From Cheilinus undulatus (lineage: Eukaryota; Chordata; Actinopteri; Labriformes; Labridae), in contig NC_054873.1 of assembly GCF_018320785.1 (NCBI RefSeq), forward strand, positions 22,472,196-22,536,195: a stretch of DNA of 64,000 bases, given 5' to 3'. This document shows, in pieces, positions 34,086-47,639 of this stretch. Numbering within the stretch: the first letter of the stretch is position 1; every line of letters starts with the position of its first letter. The notes beneath the pieces are model-generated. The model saw only the letters and a program-made list of their open reading frames with translations. It was not told the DNA's origin and did not search any database. Position numbers and translations under genes: made by a program.

Positions 34086-37025
34086 AAATCATCTCTGGTC
34101 CATCCTTAAGGTAAAGAAACATTTTCTACTTAGCATTTAAAGACGTGATAGACTATTCTGTTTCAAACTAAAGCCCTAAATGTTGTTGACTCACACTGAT
34201 TTGTAAAAGAGACAGACTAGAAACTTATTTGCAAAGTGGTACTGCTGTTTCTAAATGACTAAGCTTAAGCTAAAATTAATCATATTTCCAGTTGAAAACA
34301 AGCTTGTAAAATAAAGACATAATTTTTTTTCATCTAATGTGCAGCCTACAATGGTACATATTCTTTTGCAAGCGCCAGAACTCCCTCAGCAGTTTTTGTT
34401 GTTGTTTTAATTAAAAAGAAGGATGTGTGAGTAAAAAAAAAAAAGGCTGTATTTGTGTGTATTCAAACTGTTTGGTGTAACTGCACACAATCCCTGCTGA
34501 CAGATACACAGAGAAAAGCCCAACAGACCACATTGTGGAATTATTTTCTGGAAAAGCAATCTGATGTATTATCCCCCCATGACCTGCGCCACACAAATAA
34601 CCCAGGCGTAGTGGTCAGCCTGGTTGGGTTTTTACAGGAGTCGCTGCATGTACATGAGGTGGAGCACGTAACAAATTATACAGCATTTAAATGGCCACGA
34701 GGCTCGGCACAGCTCACTACGTTGAACGCCGCTCCACACGCCGACTACATCCCACACAGCAGATATTCTGTGGAGGCTGCTGGAAGCTAAATGATATTAC
34801 CAGTGTTAATAATCAATTCTGTGGGATTAGTTAAAAGTGGAAGGCAAAACAGTAACAAATCAGGTGGCTTCTTCTCAAACAGCACCATAAAGACACAGAG
34901 CTGCAGAATGTATGGATTTTCCACGGAGCTCAATTGTGTGAGAAGTTGTTGGGCTTGCATTATTGACTTTCTCAGTATGGTGGAACCGCTGGGTGTTAGG
35001 TGCCTTTCCTCAACTCTAATTATGGTGTCATAAACAGGAGAGACCATTAATGAAACCCACTCACGGCTCTAAAACCACAGATAGGATTTGGAGACGAGAG
35101 AGGAAGGAGGGGGGTCTTAGAGTAGTCATGGTATCAATCACAGCAAACTACTCCTCTGTTGAGTAACGAGCATGAGAGCTGGTCAATAAGTCAGACAGAG
35201 AGCCGGCAGACTGTAATAGAGACACAGCAGAGGATGGGAGACGGAGGTATTTGACCTGAGACTGCCTGTCATCTTCACGAGGCCGCAGCCGTGCATCACA
35301 GAGGCGAAAAAGTCAGTGTGCCATGTGCCTGTCTGCAAAAATCAATAACATACAACAACACTGCCTCGAATTTCCTAAAGCAACCTGAGCAGGGAAGAAA
35401 ATATAAAATTTTTCTTGCTTTTTAGTTTCTATTCCCATCCAAAGTACTGACCCTGCAACCAATACCTGCAAAATTTATTCAGAAAAGATGTTTGATGCCA
35501 CCAAGAAAGGGAATTAGCTAGCAAAGCTCAGGCTGCATGATTTAAACACCAAGGACAACTCCTCTAAACATCCACAGCAGGTCACCTCAAGTTCAGCAGT
35601 TACAAGAGGAGGAAGATCAATAGAACATTTGCTGTACAAGACAACATAATACCGGCGAGAAGGAGCTGATGGACAATCTGAAGACAGAGCTGTTTGGTTG
35701 GAAGTGTGGCTTCTCATTTTGATGACACGGAATATCAAAAACAAGATACTTCCACAAGTTTCCTTTATATCACTGCTAGAGAAACCACCAGCAAGGTGTC
35801 AACGGGTGTTTTTAGTCGGTAAACACCTCTAGTTGAAAGCTGTTTTACAAGAAAAGAGTGATCACTTTTTTCCTACTGAAATAAAGGCGCAAAAATTCAA
35901 AGCAGTAAAATATCGCTCTGAAAGCAGGTGAATAATACATGAACTAATAAAACACATTTTTCACCATTCCACCCACACAAGATCAACAAACACTCAAAAG
36001 TATAATGGACCAAATACCAAAGCAGTTTGGTTTAGTTGTTTACTTCAAGTGCCACTTTGCAGATTTAGCTTCCAGCCCTTATAGAGCATGTTTAAGTGCT
36101 ATTGAAGCATTTTCATGACCAATGGAGATTGGTGCTTTTAACACGAAACAGTTTGAATGTGCAATTGCATCAGTATTAAACATGCTGGATTTTGTTTCGA
36201 CAAAAATAGCAAGTTTTTCTCAACAATGTAAAAGAAAGGTGCACACATGCATCAGTATCAGGACTGCTGACAAACATCAACCCATCTGCAATCCATGCAA
36301 CATCCATCTGTTTGAGTTGCTGATGTGTATCTGTCGTTTTACATCAATCAAATGCTGGTAAGCAAGTGTATAAGAAGAAGCTTCTCACCTATTGGACAAA
36401 CTCTGATTTGTTTCATGGTCTCATGTGAAGGAAAATATCGGCAGTGGGAAAGTTTTACAAGTCTCTGGGTAAGATCAGTGATATGCAATTTTTAACACAT
36501 GTTCTGGCAACATTTCAACTGAAGGAACCTCAAACAAGTACTGAAATATATTAAGTATTAAGTTCACAGACACTTGAGAGGAGTTTCAGAGACTAATCAG
36601 AAGTGGTTACTACAAATGATAGAATGATGATGAGGGAGAGAACATAACGGTATCATTAATTTTGTGCTATTACGGTGACAGAAGCGTCTCATTACCATTG
36701 TGGATACGGCGATAGGTCCTCAGGGCAAAAGGTGTCATTTTTTTTTCTGGAGCAGAGTAAAGGGAAGCAGGAACAGTTACCATCGGCTCTTGCACACCCA
36801 TCACCCTTTGCGCTCCACTTGCTGGCTTTATCTAACAGCGCAAAAATAGTGGATGGTACAATGGGCAAGGGAGAACCGAGTATCAAGTTTTTGAGATTGT
36901 GGAGGCTCCAACGAGTTTAAAATCTGACGTGTGGAAGCATTTTGGTTTCCTTTTGTCAAGAAATGAGAAGGGAGAAAAAGTGAGGGACAAACAAAATGCC
37001 TGATTGACTCCTGACTGTCAGCACC
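34086..37025. other. Intergenic, nothing recognised
   Basis: A-run at 34433-34444. Mirrored short open frames at 34455-34790 and 34787-35047, with no recognisable product. Segment 34500-34780 is relatively GC-rich. Confidence 0.5.
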
Positions 37026-37870
37026 TGTGAGCATGGGCACTACTACAGTAGTACTGACAAGGTGTCTGCTCCAAGAAAGTCCCGTTTGACTGAACTTGAT
37101 AGGGCAACTTCAAGCTGGTGATCTGCAAAACCAAGTAGTGCCATTATTTGGATTGAGCCCTAGTGCCATCTCCAAACTGAAGGCCGAGTTCCATGTAACA
37201 GGGGATGTCAGAGACAGGCCGCAAAGTGGGAGTCCCAAAAAGACAACTCCCCAAGAAGACAGTTTCCTCACCCTGTCAGCACTTAAGAACAGTAGGTTGT
37301 CTCCTACAGATTTGCAGTCAAGACTTGTAGGATGATACAGCCTACAGCAATCCAGAACAGACTGCATGCAGCTAATCTTCAGTCTCATAGGGCTGCTAGG
37401 AGGCCTGCCATGACTGCCCTTCACCTTGTTGTACTGTATCATATACACTTAGCACCAACCGCCAGGCCCATTTGGTGTCAACAACACGTGCACTGGGACG
37501 TGAACATGTGGGGGAATGTTATGTTCAGCAATGAGTTCAGATTCTGCCTACAGAAAGTGTGGAGAAGACGTTGAAAATGCTATGCTGATTGCTACTTCTA
37601 TTGAGTAATATTTTGTTGGTGGAGGCAGTGCGATGCTGTGGGGCGGCATCATCCTCACTAGGAAAATTAGGCTCATCACTGTAGGAGTCAAGTTGAGATT
37701 CTGCAACCAGTGGCAATCCCACCGAACTCTATCCTCCAAGATGGCGATGCTTGCCCACAGGGCGGAGTTTATCAGAGACTATCTCCAAAATTTGGGAGTT
37801 GAGTCAATCCACCAAACAAGAGTCAATGGCTGAATGAGCAGTTTTGCATTGGTGGAAAAGATGTGATTTT
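37026..37870 (+). mobile_element. Tc1-like element relic (family D), broken transposase
   Basis: The N-terminal helix-turn-helix region is readable at about 37069-37335 (RKSRLTELDRA-like, then LFGLSPSAISKLKAEFHVTGDVRDRPQSGSPKKTTPQED, shown in part as VRDRPQSGSP, the usual linker motif). The first catalytic block reads FSNEFRFCL near 37517-37545, where Asn replaces the expected Asp. Later pieces (GGGSAMLWGGI near 37617-37650, DGDACPQG near 37743-37765, VYQRL-like) need frame shifts. Terminal repeats were not identified. Confidence 0.8.
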
Positions 37871-39569
37871 TTCATGGTCGCAACCCACATACTCAGGTCT
37901 GCTGATCATGCCACAAATGTGGCTACATTTTTAAGGGGAATAAACATTTCCTTGTTAATGTGTTACGTTTATTTACTGTGGTAACATCTCATTGATACTT
38001 TATCTAGTATTAATTGTGTAAAATATGAGGGTACGTCCTCCATTGATACTGTGACATGCAACACGTCTACATGCATTTACAATATGATGGCTGCTGTAAG
38101 GCCATTTTGATTTTCCAGAGTGAGAGGCAATAAAATGTAATTACAACATGTTTTACCATTGACTTCAAGACGGTGTCACAACAGCCAAAGCAATTTTCAT
38201 GCTGCCTGTAAAAACAGAATCCAACAAGAAGGTAAAGCACAGTCATGGTTGAGTGGTGGAGAGAGAGCGCACATTGATAGCCCTCCATAGACCCCACCAG
38301 ACACAAACACTGTATACCTCAACGAGACAAATCTATTTCAGACACATATTAGATAAATATTTATATACCATAAACTGTATCAATAAATCCCTTGGGGAGG
38401 GGAAGCTATTCCACAACATGTCAATAACTGATTTCACCTGCAGATAATCATTTTTCTCTCAATGGCGTAGCTTGATATGATGTCGATACGGGCTGTCAGA
38501 CTTCATTTTGGCTGGAGCGGTTAGAAAGGGCGTCGCTGAGAGGATATGGCACCCTTCTATTCAGGTCTATTGATTGGGACGCCGTGTGTTAGTGTGTTGT
38601 GGGGGGTGAGGAGCTAGCTGTCATGTCTTATGTCTTATGTTGTGTGCTGGAGGGAGTCTATGTGCAGAGAGAGAGCTCTGGCCGCAGTGTTTCAGGGGGA
38701 CCGGGGGGAGTCAGGCCTCTTAATTGTCTCATTGAGACCTGGCTGCATACAGGATACACAGGAGGAGGGGGGATCTGAAATGGCAATTGCACAACAGCGC
38801 TGTGATACGATGAACATATACAATCAGTCAGGATAAAGATCTCACCCTTGGCGGCATGAAAGGGGGAAGTGAGCAGCTCTCAGGAAAAATCAATACGGAA
38901 CCGCTCATTTTGGAGGGACATGTGTGTCACAGTCAATAGGAGTTAATAGGCTGGGTTGTTCAGCGAAGACAGGCGGCTTGGGAGAGCAGCCCACTCTGAC
39001 AGCTTAATACATACTGAATGGCAAGCTGGCTGCATGTAACAGTCACTGTGGACACATCAAGTGTACGAATGGAACCTGATGGGTGCAGGCAAAAGTTAAT
39101 TATAGAACAGAGCTGAAGGTCTTACACACAGAAGTGCAGAATTACCCATCCAGTAATCAGAGCAGACACATGCAACTTACCCACAAACACCACACATGCT
39201 TATTCTCTATTATTAACAATGACTGTGATACACTTTATAGGAGAAAGTCGGTTCAAATCTGTAGTTTGGACCATAGCATGTGTGAAACAGTTTACATCTC
39301 TGAAGAGATGTTACAAGAACCAGTCAAAGGAATAGGCGGAGACTTACTGCTGCAACAAACTTTAAGTCTTCTGTCAAAAAGTTTCAGGCAACTTGGTCTT
39401 ACCCAAATTTAAGAAAATTGTTGCAAAATACTCAGTAATAGCCAAATAGCAATCTCTGGTGTTAAAAATAAAGGCAAGGTTAAAGAAACCAAAGTTCCTT
39501 GAGTGTTCATCTGAGCCTGACCGCAGAAGTCCCAAAAAACAGTGGAAAGATATTTATTGTTCATTCATT
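37871..39569. other. Intergenic, no gene; possible conserved block
   Basis: 38460-39080 is repeat-poor and compositionally distinct (for example cacccttggcggcatgaaaggg, tcaatacggaaccgctcattttgg). It may be constrained non-coding DNA. No exon boundaries are convincing. Confidence 0.45.
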
Positions 39570-39690
39570 CAACCCTTAGTTCATCTTGAGATGCCATTAA
39601 GAGCATGCTCTCATTTGCAATGACATAGAGAGTACATTTACAGAAACACGTCACAGTACTGCACTGCAATGGGTTACCATTTATAAAACA
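39570..39690 (-). mobile_element. Interspersed LINE-like 3' fragment
   Basis: cattcaacccttagttcatcttgagatgccattaagagcatgctctcatttgcaatgacatagag matches 47.64 kb (cattcaacctttatttaatccagagatggcattaagagcatgctcttatttgcaatggcattgag). Confidence 0.6.
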
Positions 39691-42600
39691 GATCGTGTGT
39701 TTTATATTTATAAAAGGCTTAGAATTCTGCATAGTAAGGGGTACTACTGAGTTAAACTGACAGCTAGGAGTATTGTAGCCATTTTACAGGAGCATAAGGC
39801 CTACTTCAGCTATGACTTTTTCAGTTACAAGACTGAGAGTCTGAAACAGCGTGTATAACAACATTGTTCAAGCTTATTCTTAGCTAGCTTAAAGCTCAGT
39901 TCACAAATCTTCAAACTTTATGGGGCAAGGAACCATATATGGTAATTATGGCCATTGGACGGCCTCCCCCCAGCTCTATATAACACAATAGAACCAGAAT
40001 AATTTTTCTCAGCAAAGGATTTCCTACATTATAGAGACCGCACATCCCAAGGTGAGCTAACATCATTCATAATCTGAGATCTTTAGAATAGCTACACTAA
40101 ACATAAAAGAAAGGTTAAGCCGGAGCAACTTTGCAAGTCACTTTATTGAGTGAAGAGCTGTCCCGGAAACATTTACAGAACAAAAGCATTGTGTGAAAAC
40201 GCAGGCAGTCTCATGACAGAGACAAACTAATAATGAATGAACTGAAGGATAGAATACATACACAGCAGAAAAATTAACTCTTTCCAAGTTCACCAAAAAT
40301 ATGAGCGCCCTCAATGAACACACTCTTTAATATGCTCAGGCACAACATTGATTTACAACATTGTACTGCCTTTGATTTGCTTCAAAACTTTACTTCAAAA
40401 ACCAGTGGGTGACATCAACGAGTCTACGTCTATGTTTAAAGTATGTTTATACCAGTTAAAGCAGACTAATTATACAACTAATAATGGTGAGTGAAAGTAC
40501 CGTGGAGGGTTGTTGCATGTTGTCCTGTGTGTCACTGTCAGTTGAAACAAGTGCCTAAATATACATAAACACAAGATGAGTTTTGAGGGCAGTAAACAGA
40601 ATTCTAACACAAGATGGAGGCGACGGTGGCGAGCTGAAACACAAATTGAACCTGTGCTCCAAATGTTGTCAACCCAGGCTTTTAAATGTGTTGAGCTGAT
40701 TGCTGCCGCCCACTGATTGGCTGGTTGTTTAATTGCAGCTGCACGTCAATCAGCTTCACCTGCAGCAGCAGCCAAGGTGCAAGGAATCAGTCTGGAGGAA
40801 GAAACACATACACACTAACAGACACTCCAAGAGAGGCCAGGGACACACAGGAGAGGAGATGCTGCTGAGGTGGCTTTGTTGTAGTGCCAGTTGCAGAAAT
40901 CTTACAAGCCAGGGAGGCGCTGAGGCCCAGTGACCTTTTGAACTCTGAAATTCAAACAGTTCATCCTTGAGTCAGAGAGTTTATTTTTGCAAAGTTTGAA
41001 GATCCCTCAAAGTGTTCTTGAGATATTGAGTTCACAAGAAAGGCCTGCATGGACCGATAGATAAACTGACAGTCACCCTGAAAACATAATGCCTCCAACT
41101 GGGGCTATCACTGGTGCTAAGGCATAAAAACTCACCCCAGTGTAGATCTGTAAGGCCTGCATGATAGCAGAAAATACAGACAATTGGCAATATACTGTAT
41201 ATTGCCAAATGAAAATACAGAAAACCAACCTAGAAAAATGCAGTTTTTGAAGAACACATTAGGTTGGCTTGAAATTATAAAACAATTTAAGACTTTTGTT
41301 CGAAAAAATGAAGGGAAATAAATATTTAAGAGTGTATGTTAGCTCTAACACACAGATTCTATGTCTATCCACTTTTATTTATTTTTCACACATTACCTGT
41401 GTTTGTATCAAGCACTTAGTGAAAAAAAAAACTGTCATAGAAGAAGAATTAAAAACAGAAATGTTTTTTAATGCAATAAAATCAGTTTGGAATGTCTTGA
41501 TGACATTTTGATTCCCTTTGAGCCTATCATACAAATTAAGAAATAAGTGACTGAGACTATAGTCATTTTTACTTCTGCTGTTCTAACAGGCTTTTAAACA
41601 CTGGGCTTAATGAGGATTTCTAGACTTTTGCAGTCAGCCTCAAGTGACCACTTAGGGTACTGCAGTTTCCCGCTCTACTACAGAAACTTCAACTCTTACA
41701 CAGTTTACCTCTTGGCTCAGACTCATATGTTAAATGTACAGCCTGCACTACACTTTGAGGACTCTACTTGACTCCATGTGCTTTTGTTCACAAACACGGA
41801 AACAAAGGCATCTGGCAAGTGCTAAATGCTAACTGGAGGGCTTCTCTGCAGCATCCCTCTCCTGCTCTAATTAATCAGCCTTTACAAACAGGCTCATCAC
41901 AGGTTAATTGGCTCAGAGGATGGGTGAGGGACCTTGTGTCAAAACAAACAGAAGCATATTTTTTTTCACAGTTTTGCCTCATATTTTGCCTCAGTTTGAG
42001 TGTGATATGCTTCAGCCAAACACCAGGAAATGACTAATAATAACTCAATTAATTGGGGTCTGCAGGTCATGCTGTTTGGATCCATACAGAAGGATTCTTC
42101 CCTTAATTAGTCCCCATTAAGACCTAATTTAGATTGTTATCATCTCTTAATTCTATCTGGCTAATTAATAATTAATTACAATTTCAGCATATGGCAGAGT
42201 TCAAACTAGCTGATACATTTTTATTCTATGTGACAGGGAAAAAATGCAAGTCATGAATATGTTAAAAAGAAACATTAAACTGCATCCATTTTCTCTCTGG
42301 TAAATCATCACTATGAGAGCAATCATTACAAGAATGAAAATACTTTATAATTCACTTCAATGAAATATCAAGCTCTGTTTATTCCTTATTAGTTGCAGCA
42401 GGATGGAGAACTGCAGAAAAGGTGAGGCTGTGGTACTGTGAGGAGACAGAGTGAGAAGAGAAGTAAAAGGGTCTTGGCTCCAATTGACATTTCAATAAGT
42501 GGAACAGAGCGTTAGCAATCCATTCCTAACTTTTCTGAAACAATTATTGAGATGGTACCTCCAGGCGATGTATGTTCCTGGTCCCTGGAGTCCTGCTGGC

Positions 42601-42873
42601 TCAAACAGTAATTGACTAAATTGTGGAACACATCGGGGCCATTTACAAATTTGCCAAAAATGAATCGTTTAAAATGAAATGAGGGTGACTCTCAAATTAG
42701 CAAGGAGTATGATTGAGATGTGGCTCTGGGAATTAAGAAGCATGAATTAGAGCTCTGCAGAAGGGAGCATCTGTGAATAGTCCAGTTTTAGTCACCAGGC
42801 TGCTCTGACTCGTATTTAAATATCACTGCGCTCTAACACAAAAAGTCATATTTAAATCTACACCTATATTTAC
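39691..42873. other. Intergenic, no gene recognised
   Basis: Open frames are short. 42050-42200 is dense in TAATTA-type motifs (ccttaattagtccccattaag, ggctaattaataattaattac) and is a candidate conserved enhancer. 40660-40800 contains gattggctggttgtttaattgcagctg with mixed composition and unknown role. Confidence 0.5.
41184..41208. other. 11-bp perfect hairpin ttggcaatata/tatattgccaa
   Basis: Inverted repeat with a 3-base loop (ctg). It may be the remnant of a hAT-like repeat, as nearby text (ggcctgcatgatagcagaaaatac) resembles one, but that is weak. Confidence 0.85.

Positions 42874-42921
<48 letters not shown>
42874..42921. repeat. (GATA)12 microsatellite
   Basis: Twelve uninterrupted AGAT units. 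On the minus strand it encodes a run of Leu-Ser-Ile-Tyr repeats, which explains the open frame at 42823-43089. Confidence 0.98.
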
Positions 42922-43145
42922 GTGCAGGCCTTTTTCGTAAGTAAACAGAAAAAGACTATGCAGAGTGCATAAATACATATTGGAAGTATGTTTTTTTTTT
43001 TTTATTTTAACTTTAGCAGCATGGAATGGAAGCCAAAGAGATTGAGGACACCATCTCTTTTCTGCATTGTTACCCCAGATTATCTCCATATCTTGCCCCT
43101 CCTTCCCCCTAACATCTTGTACCTATTATCACATAGGACTTAAAG

Positions 43146-43421
43146 CAGTGGTTCAAGAAACAAAACAAGGAATAGTTTAAAATGGTTTTAAATTGCACCT
43201 TTAACCCAGTTGAAAAAAAACGTATGGATAAAATTAGCTCATTTAAGAATAAAAACGTGGCCATTTGGTAAGATTCATGCTGAAATCAAAGTAATGTTTT
43301 AAAACAAAGTCCTTGCATGATCGTTTAACTATACCTCAATCCCCCCTGGCGACAGTGGGGGTCCCCGGTATCTGGCAGCATTATTTTGGGGGTCGCTGGC
43401 TGAAAAGTTTGGAAACCCCTG
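43146..43421. mobile_element. hAT-like non-autonomous element (CAGTGGTTC ... GGAAACCCCTG)
   Basis: Left end cagtggttcaagaaac; right end ctgaaaagtttggaaacccctg, which reads caggggtttccaaacttttc on the minus strand. Flanks acttaaag (43138-43145) and gcttagag (43422-43429) match at 6 of 8. Contains gggggtcgctggctgaaaag, a typical fish hAT-like end. Confidence 0.65.
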
Positions 43422-43429
43422 GCTTAGAG

Positions 43430-44689
43430 AGCTAAACCCCTGCAAGCTTTCTCAAAAGCCCTGAATCTCTCAGGTTGGTAAAATGTATAGCTGCTGATGA
43501 ATGCAAAAGGAAATAGTTGTTAACAAACAGATTTGCTCTGCTAATCACATCATGTAAATTTCATCCTTGTATTCAAACTTAAAAAGAAAAAATAATGTTT
43601 TACACACATTGAGTAAAAAATAATTTTGATTGTATCAACATTTTCTGCTTTCTGATAGATAAATCTGTATCTGGGACACAACATTTGGAATTTTATGCCT
43701 ATTTTTTAATGAATGATTTCCATTATAACGTTCAACTCTAAAATCCTACCCTGTCATGTAACTTAAACAAACATCAGACAGTTTCTGGCCCGCTTAACGA
43801 GGCAGAAGTGAAACTTATTAATCTTCAGGATTGCACATCTGTCTGCTTATCGTTGCAGACTGATGTGCTCTCACTCCTTCTGTAAACCAAAGCAGAGAAC
43901 TGATATAAAGGCAAAGATCCCTCAAACTCTTACAGTCCATAGCATCTTTTAGCTTCACTTCTCCTGCTGGCCAATTTTATACAATCTATGGATAAACCTT
44001 GATGAATGTTAGACCTGGTACATAATACCAATCTTTAAACACCTCTCCATGTGCTTTAGTGGCTGCTTTTGATGTTGCATTTATTTAACTGGCTGTTAAA
44101 ATGACAAATCACCACTATTCAGCACAGAGAACTTAGCATGATGCTATTACCATGGTATCATAAGGTGAAGTGACTTCAGGCCTATAGCTGATTCAATCTG
44201 AGCTCATGAAACAGTTCCTTAGCCAAAAACTATAATTTTTCTATGAGCACTGGGATAAATCATGCAGCACAAATCTCATTGGTTTAGAAAAATGTGCTTG
44301 AAGGTGTTTGGGATGGTGATCTTAGCTACATTTTACAATGTGTACTCATTTCTGAAAAACACTGTGAGTGTTCAGGGCCTGACAGCTTTGATTGATTGTT
44401 GTGCAGACACTGTGTTGATTGTTGCCTGTTGTTTGGTTCCTGTGGCTCCCAGCAGCCACTGCTCTCATCTCACCCGGTCTAAACTCCTCCAACCACTGAT
44501 GAGTAATTACTAAGTTCATTAGCCACGCTACTGGCCAGGAAATTTATTAAAACAAGATTTTTCATTAAGTCTCTCCACTTCTCCTGAATATCCTGACTGC
44601 ATTTGGCATTTAGTGAGGAAACTATTACCATCACTGTATGGGCTATCCTTGACGGTAAAGAATATTTATAATGAAAAGTCTTTGATTAA
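43430..44689. other. Intergenic, nothing recognised
   Basis: No repeat or exon recognised. The 44262-44513 open frame (83 codons) has no known motif. Confidence 0.5.
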
Positions 44690-45157
44690 CAGTCCGTCTC
44701 GAGGATTGGTCACAAATAATCAGGTTAACAAAACACGTGACATCATAGCCCCAAACTGAGGTGCACCGCTACCGACGAATAAACTCCATAGATAGCTGCA
44801 TAATGCGAACCATGGCAACTGTAGACATGTCAGTACACGACTTTGTTGTTTTTGAAAAGAAGACAACACACTGCTGTTCTTTGTTCTTCTTTTAAAGAAG
44901 AAATGTCGTCAAGTTCTGACAAAACTTACGCTTTAGCAGCATCCACACGAATGTCTTCCGCCATACTTGCACCGGCCTCTTCTTGCTGTCTGCATACGTA
45001 ACGACTCTGCCACGCCCAAAAGTGCTGCCCCTCATCACTGATTGGTCCTGTCACTTTCTAACCGGGCCCAATCGGTTCAGACAAGATCTTTGCAAGATGG
45101 ATTTCTAGTAAGAAACACGGAAACGGGTGAATTCATCTGCTTTGCAAGGTTAGAGGG
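44690..45157. mobile_element. Family A element (reverse orientation)
   Basis: Reverse complement matches the 12.5 kb copy: gaaatgtcgtcaagttctgac, ctcatcactgattggtcctgtcactttctaacc, tctgctttgcaaggtta at the end. The distal terminus is not clear; the left limit is approximate. Confidence 0.75.
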
Positions 45158-45500
45158 TAACCTAACACACCAGAAAGACTGTTAACGTGTCCATTACACA
45201 CATTCATCTGGCAAACCGTTCATACAAGTGCTGCTGTAGTTTATGAACAGTGGAGCTTGTTGGTGGATAAACTCACTATAATAAAGCTACACCTGAGCTT
45301 AACGCTACATCAGTGGTGGCCATTGCTATCATCTTACAGTACAACTAAACCCCACCCATCTCATTCTCCTCAAATGATGCTGATTGGTCAGGCCCGTTTT
45401 CACACCTGGCACAATCGTTTCAGATTGGAGCTTTGCAAGCTGGATTTGCCTGATGAAAGACATGGGATCTGGCCAATCCAGCGGCTTTACAAGGTTATAG
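45158..45500. mobile_element. Family A element, second copy directly adjoining (reverse orientation)
   Basis: Begins taacctaacacaccagaaagactg and ends ccagcggctttacaaggttatag. Shares cctcaaatgatgctgattggtcag and attggagctttgcaagctggatttgcctgatga with the 29.5 kb copy. It is internally shortened (about 343 bp versus 623). Only a base or so separates it from the previous copy, in the same orientation. Confidence 0.75.
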
Positions 45501-46969
45501 AAAGAGAGGGCAGTCAATACAGCAGAGCTGTTTTCAGGGGGATGCAAATATATGCCTGAAAAAAAAATTGTGTATACTATGATGTATGGAATGTCTTAGC
45601 AGACAATATCCATCCATGTATACTAAATTCTAGTATTTTATTCTACATCAGCCAAATTTTGGCTTTACAAAATTAGATACTTTCCACTACTGCCAGGAGC
45701 ATTGGGACCAATGCTGATATCAAGAAACTTGAGAGGATCTTTCTATCAGAAATTGATCTCAGCATAGAATTACTGAAGAAGACAACAAAGAGAATGACAA
45801 AGGATCATCTGGTCTGTTTTTTTTTTTTTGTTTGTTTGTACCAACTTTCACAATTGTTCTTTTCTGTTTTCAGTGTCATTGTCAGATCATCTTCTCTGCT
45901 CTGGTTTACAGGATTAAACTGGTTTTTGGGATAGAAGACCCAGTCACACTCAAAAGTTTTGAGCCAGACAAACTGTGGATTTGATCAGTATCAAAACTAA
46001 AAAATGTATGTAAAATATCTAATCCTATTTCTCTCTCCCTTTTTCTTTACTGTTTGAAGAAACCATGTTCCCAAACTGATCACAATTAATCCAAGGCAAT
46101 AGCTGCGTCATGATAAAACACATTCATCATTTTTAACTTCAGAGAAAATATAAATACTGACTACATCAAGATACAACAGTCACAACATAAAATACTAATA
46201 TATAAAAACTTACCATTGTGAAAATCCAACTTTCTTTCTTTCATTATAATTGGGGGTGAGGGTCCCAGTCCACCATTATCAGTCCCACCTTCTTATAAAC
46301 TAAGCTTTAAGGAAAGTAATTGGAAAATTCAACAACCAAAGCAAATACGAACTATATTGTGGGGAAAAAAAGCAAATAACACCTCAGCAAAGACAAAATA
46401 CACAAACCTTCCCTCCACAAGAGACCTCTCCTCCATCGCTGGTGTGACGTGAAAGAGCCACAAGCTATCTTAGTGCAATGTCCAAGTAATTTTTCTTTAA
46501 TAGGAAAATTGTTACTTATTGATCTGCACTTTGTAAAGCCTTCAAGCCATGCTCCAATCACCACAGCTGTCAGAGGCATGAAAATACACCCTGCTCCTTT
46601 GCGATTTGTTGGCACACGGATTCCCATTACTGGCACAATTCCAATGTTAATTACCTTCAACATAACACCATCTCACTCAGAAGAGTCTTATGCAGGCCAC
46701 TCGTGTCCCACCAGAGGACAGCGGGAGGTAAGAGTGATAGGCCGAGTGTGGAGATATCGTACTTTGCCCGTCTAGAGCTTGTGTTGAATCCCTGCACCAC
46801 TGAGTCTGGCCATTAGGCAGCGTGATGGGCTTTTCTTTTCCACACCATTTCCCATGGTCAAAATAGCATAAAAACACCATTTGGGTTCAATAGCAAAGAC
46901 TTCAACTGAATAATCACAAGGGTGAAACTGTAACTATTACAGAGGCACCTCTGGGATAACCATACATAA
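45501..46969. other. Intergenic, nothing recognised
   Basis: 46449-46775 has mirrored open frames on both strands (about 100 codons each). It carries attaccttcaacataacaccatc-type sequence that looks like conserved non-coding DNA rather than an exon. Confidence 0.45.
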
Positions 46970-47282
46970 CAGGGGTGTCAAAAACAGTGTAGGTTTTCTG
47001 GAGGGCAAAGTGTTTAAAGTGTACGCTGTTGGCTCTTGCTCCAACATCTGCTTTTAATTACTCAATTAGCGCAATCATTTAGTCTCCTTGACATTCATCC
47101 AAATGGCAAATCATAGCCGGAAGTTGTTCTGTTTAAACAGAGCGTTAAGAGGAGTCATGAAAAATGCATGCACGATAATGTATATGGATACTTAACTAAT
47201 TGAACCAATTAAAGGGAGGGAGCTGGTTTTTAGTGAGAGCAGCGCCGACATTGCCCTAAGGGGAGAAGCTTTGACACTTCTG
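46970..47282. mobile_element. Possible hAT-like element (CAGGGGTGTCAAA ... TTTGACACTTCTG)
   Basis: Termini caggggtgtcaaa and tttgacacttctg are near reverse complements (11 of 13). No good target duplication (4 of 8). The family is common in fish but the interior is diverged. Confidence 0.5.
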
Positions 47283-47639
47283 ATCTACAGCCTCCCCTCT
47301 CTTCTCCCTATTCACAGAGCCGGGCCTCAGGTCATATTTCAGCAGACAAAAGGTTTCTGACTTCAGTCATACTGCAACAATGAAGCAGACATTTAAAAGA
47401 CATGCAGATTGAAGGCTGTGGAGAACGACTTGCAAAATACATATGAGGTAAAAATACAATATGTGGTGTTATTTTTCAAAACTGTGATAATATGCAGTAT
47501 GCTACATAAAAAATATTCGAGAGTGTATTAGCCATAAGTCCCAGTTTTATGAATATCTACTGGTCTTCATGTATTACATAGGGATGCACTAATGCATCGG
47601 TTCAGTGTTAGCATTAGCAATATCCTCCCTGTTTACAAA

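Noticed and set aside
42823..43089. 88-codon minus-strand frame with Tyr-Leu-Ser-Ile repeats
   Set aside because: It is read through the (GATA)12 microsatellite.
46352..46775. Frames of about 100 codons on both strands
   Set aside because: Overlap each other in antisense with no recognised motif; sequence looks like non-coding conserved DNA.
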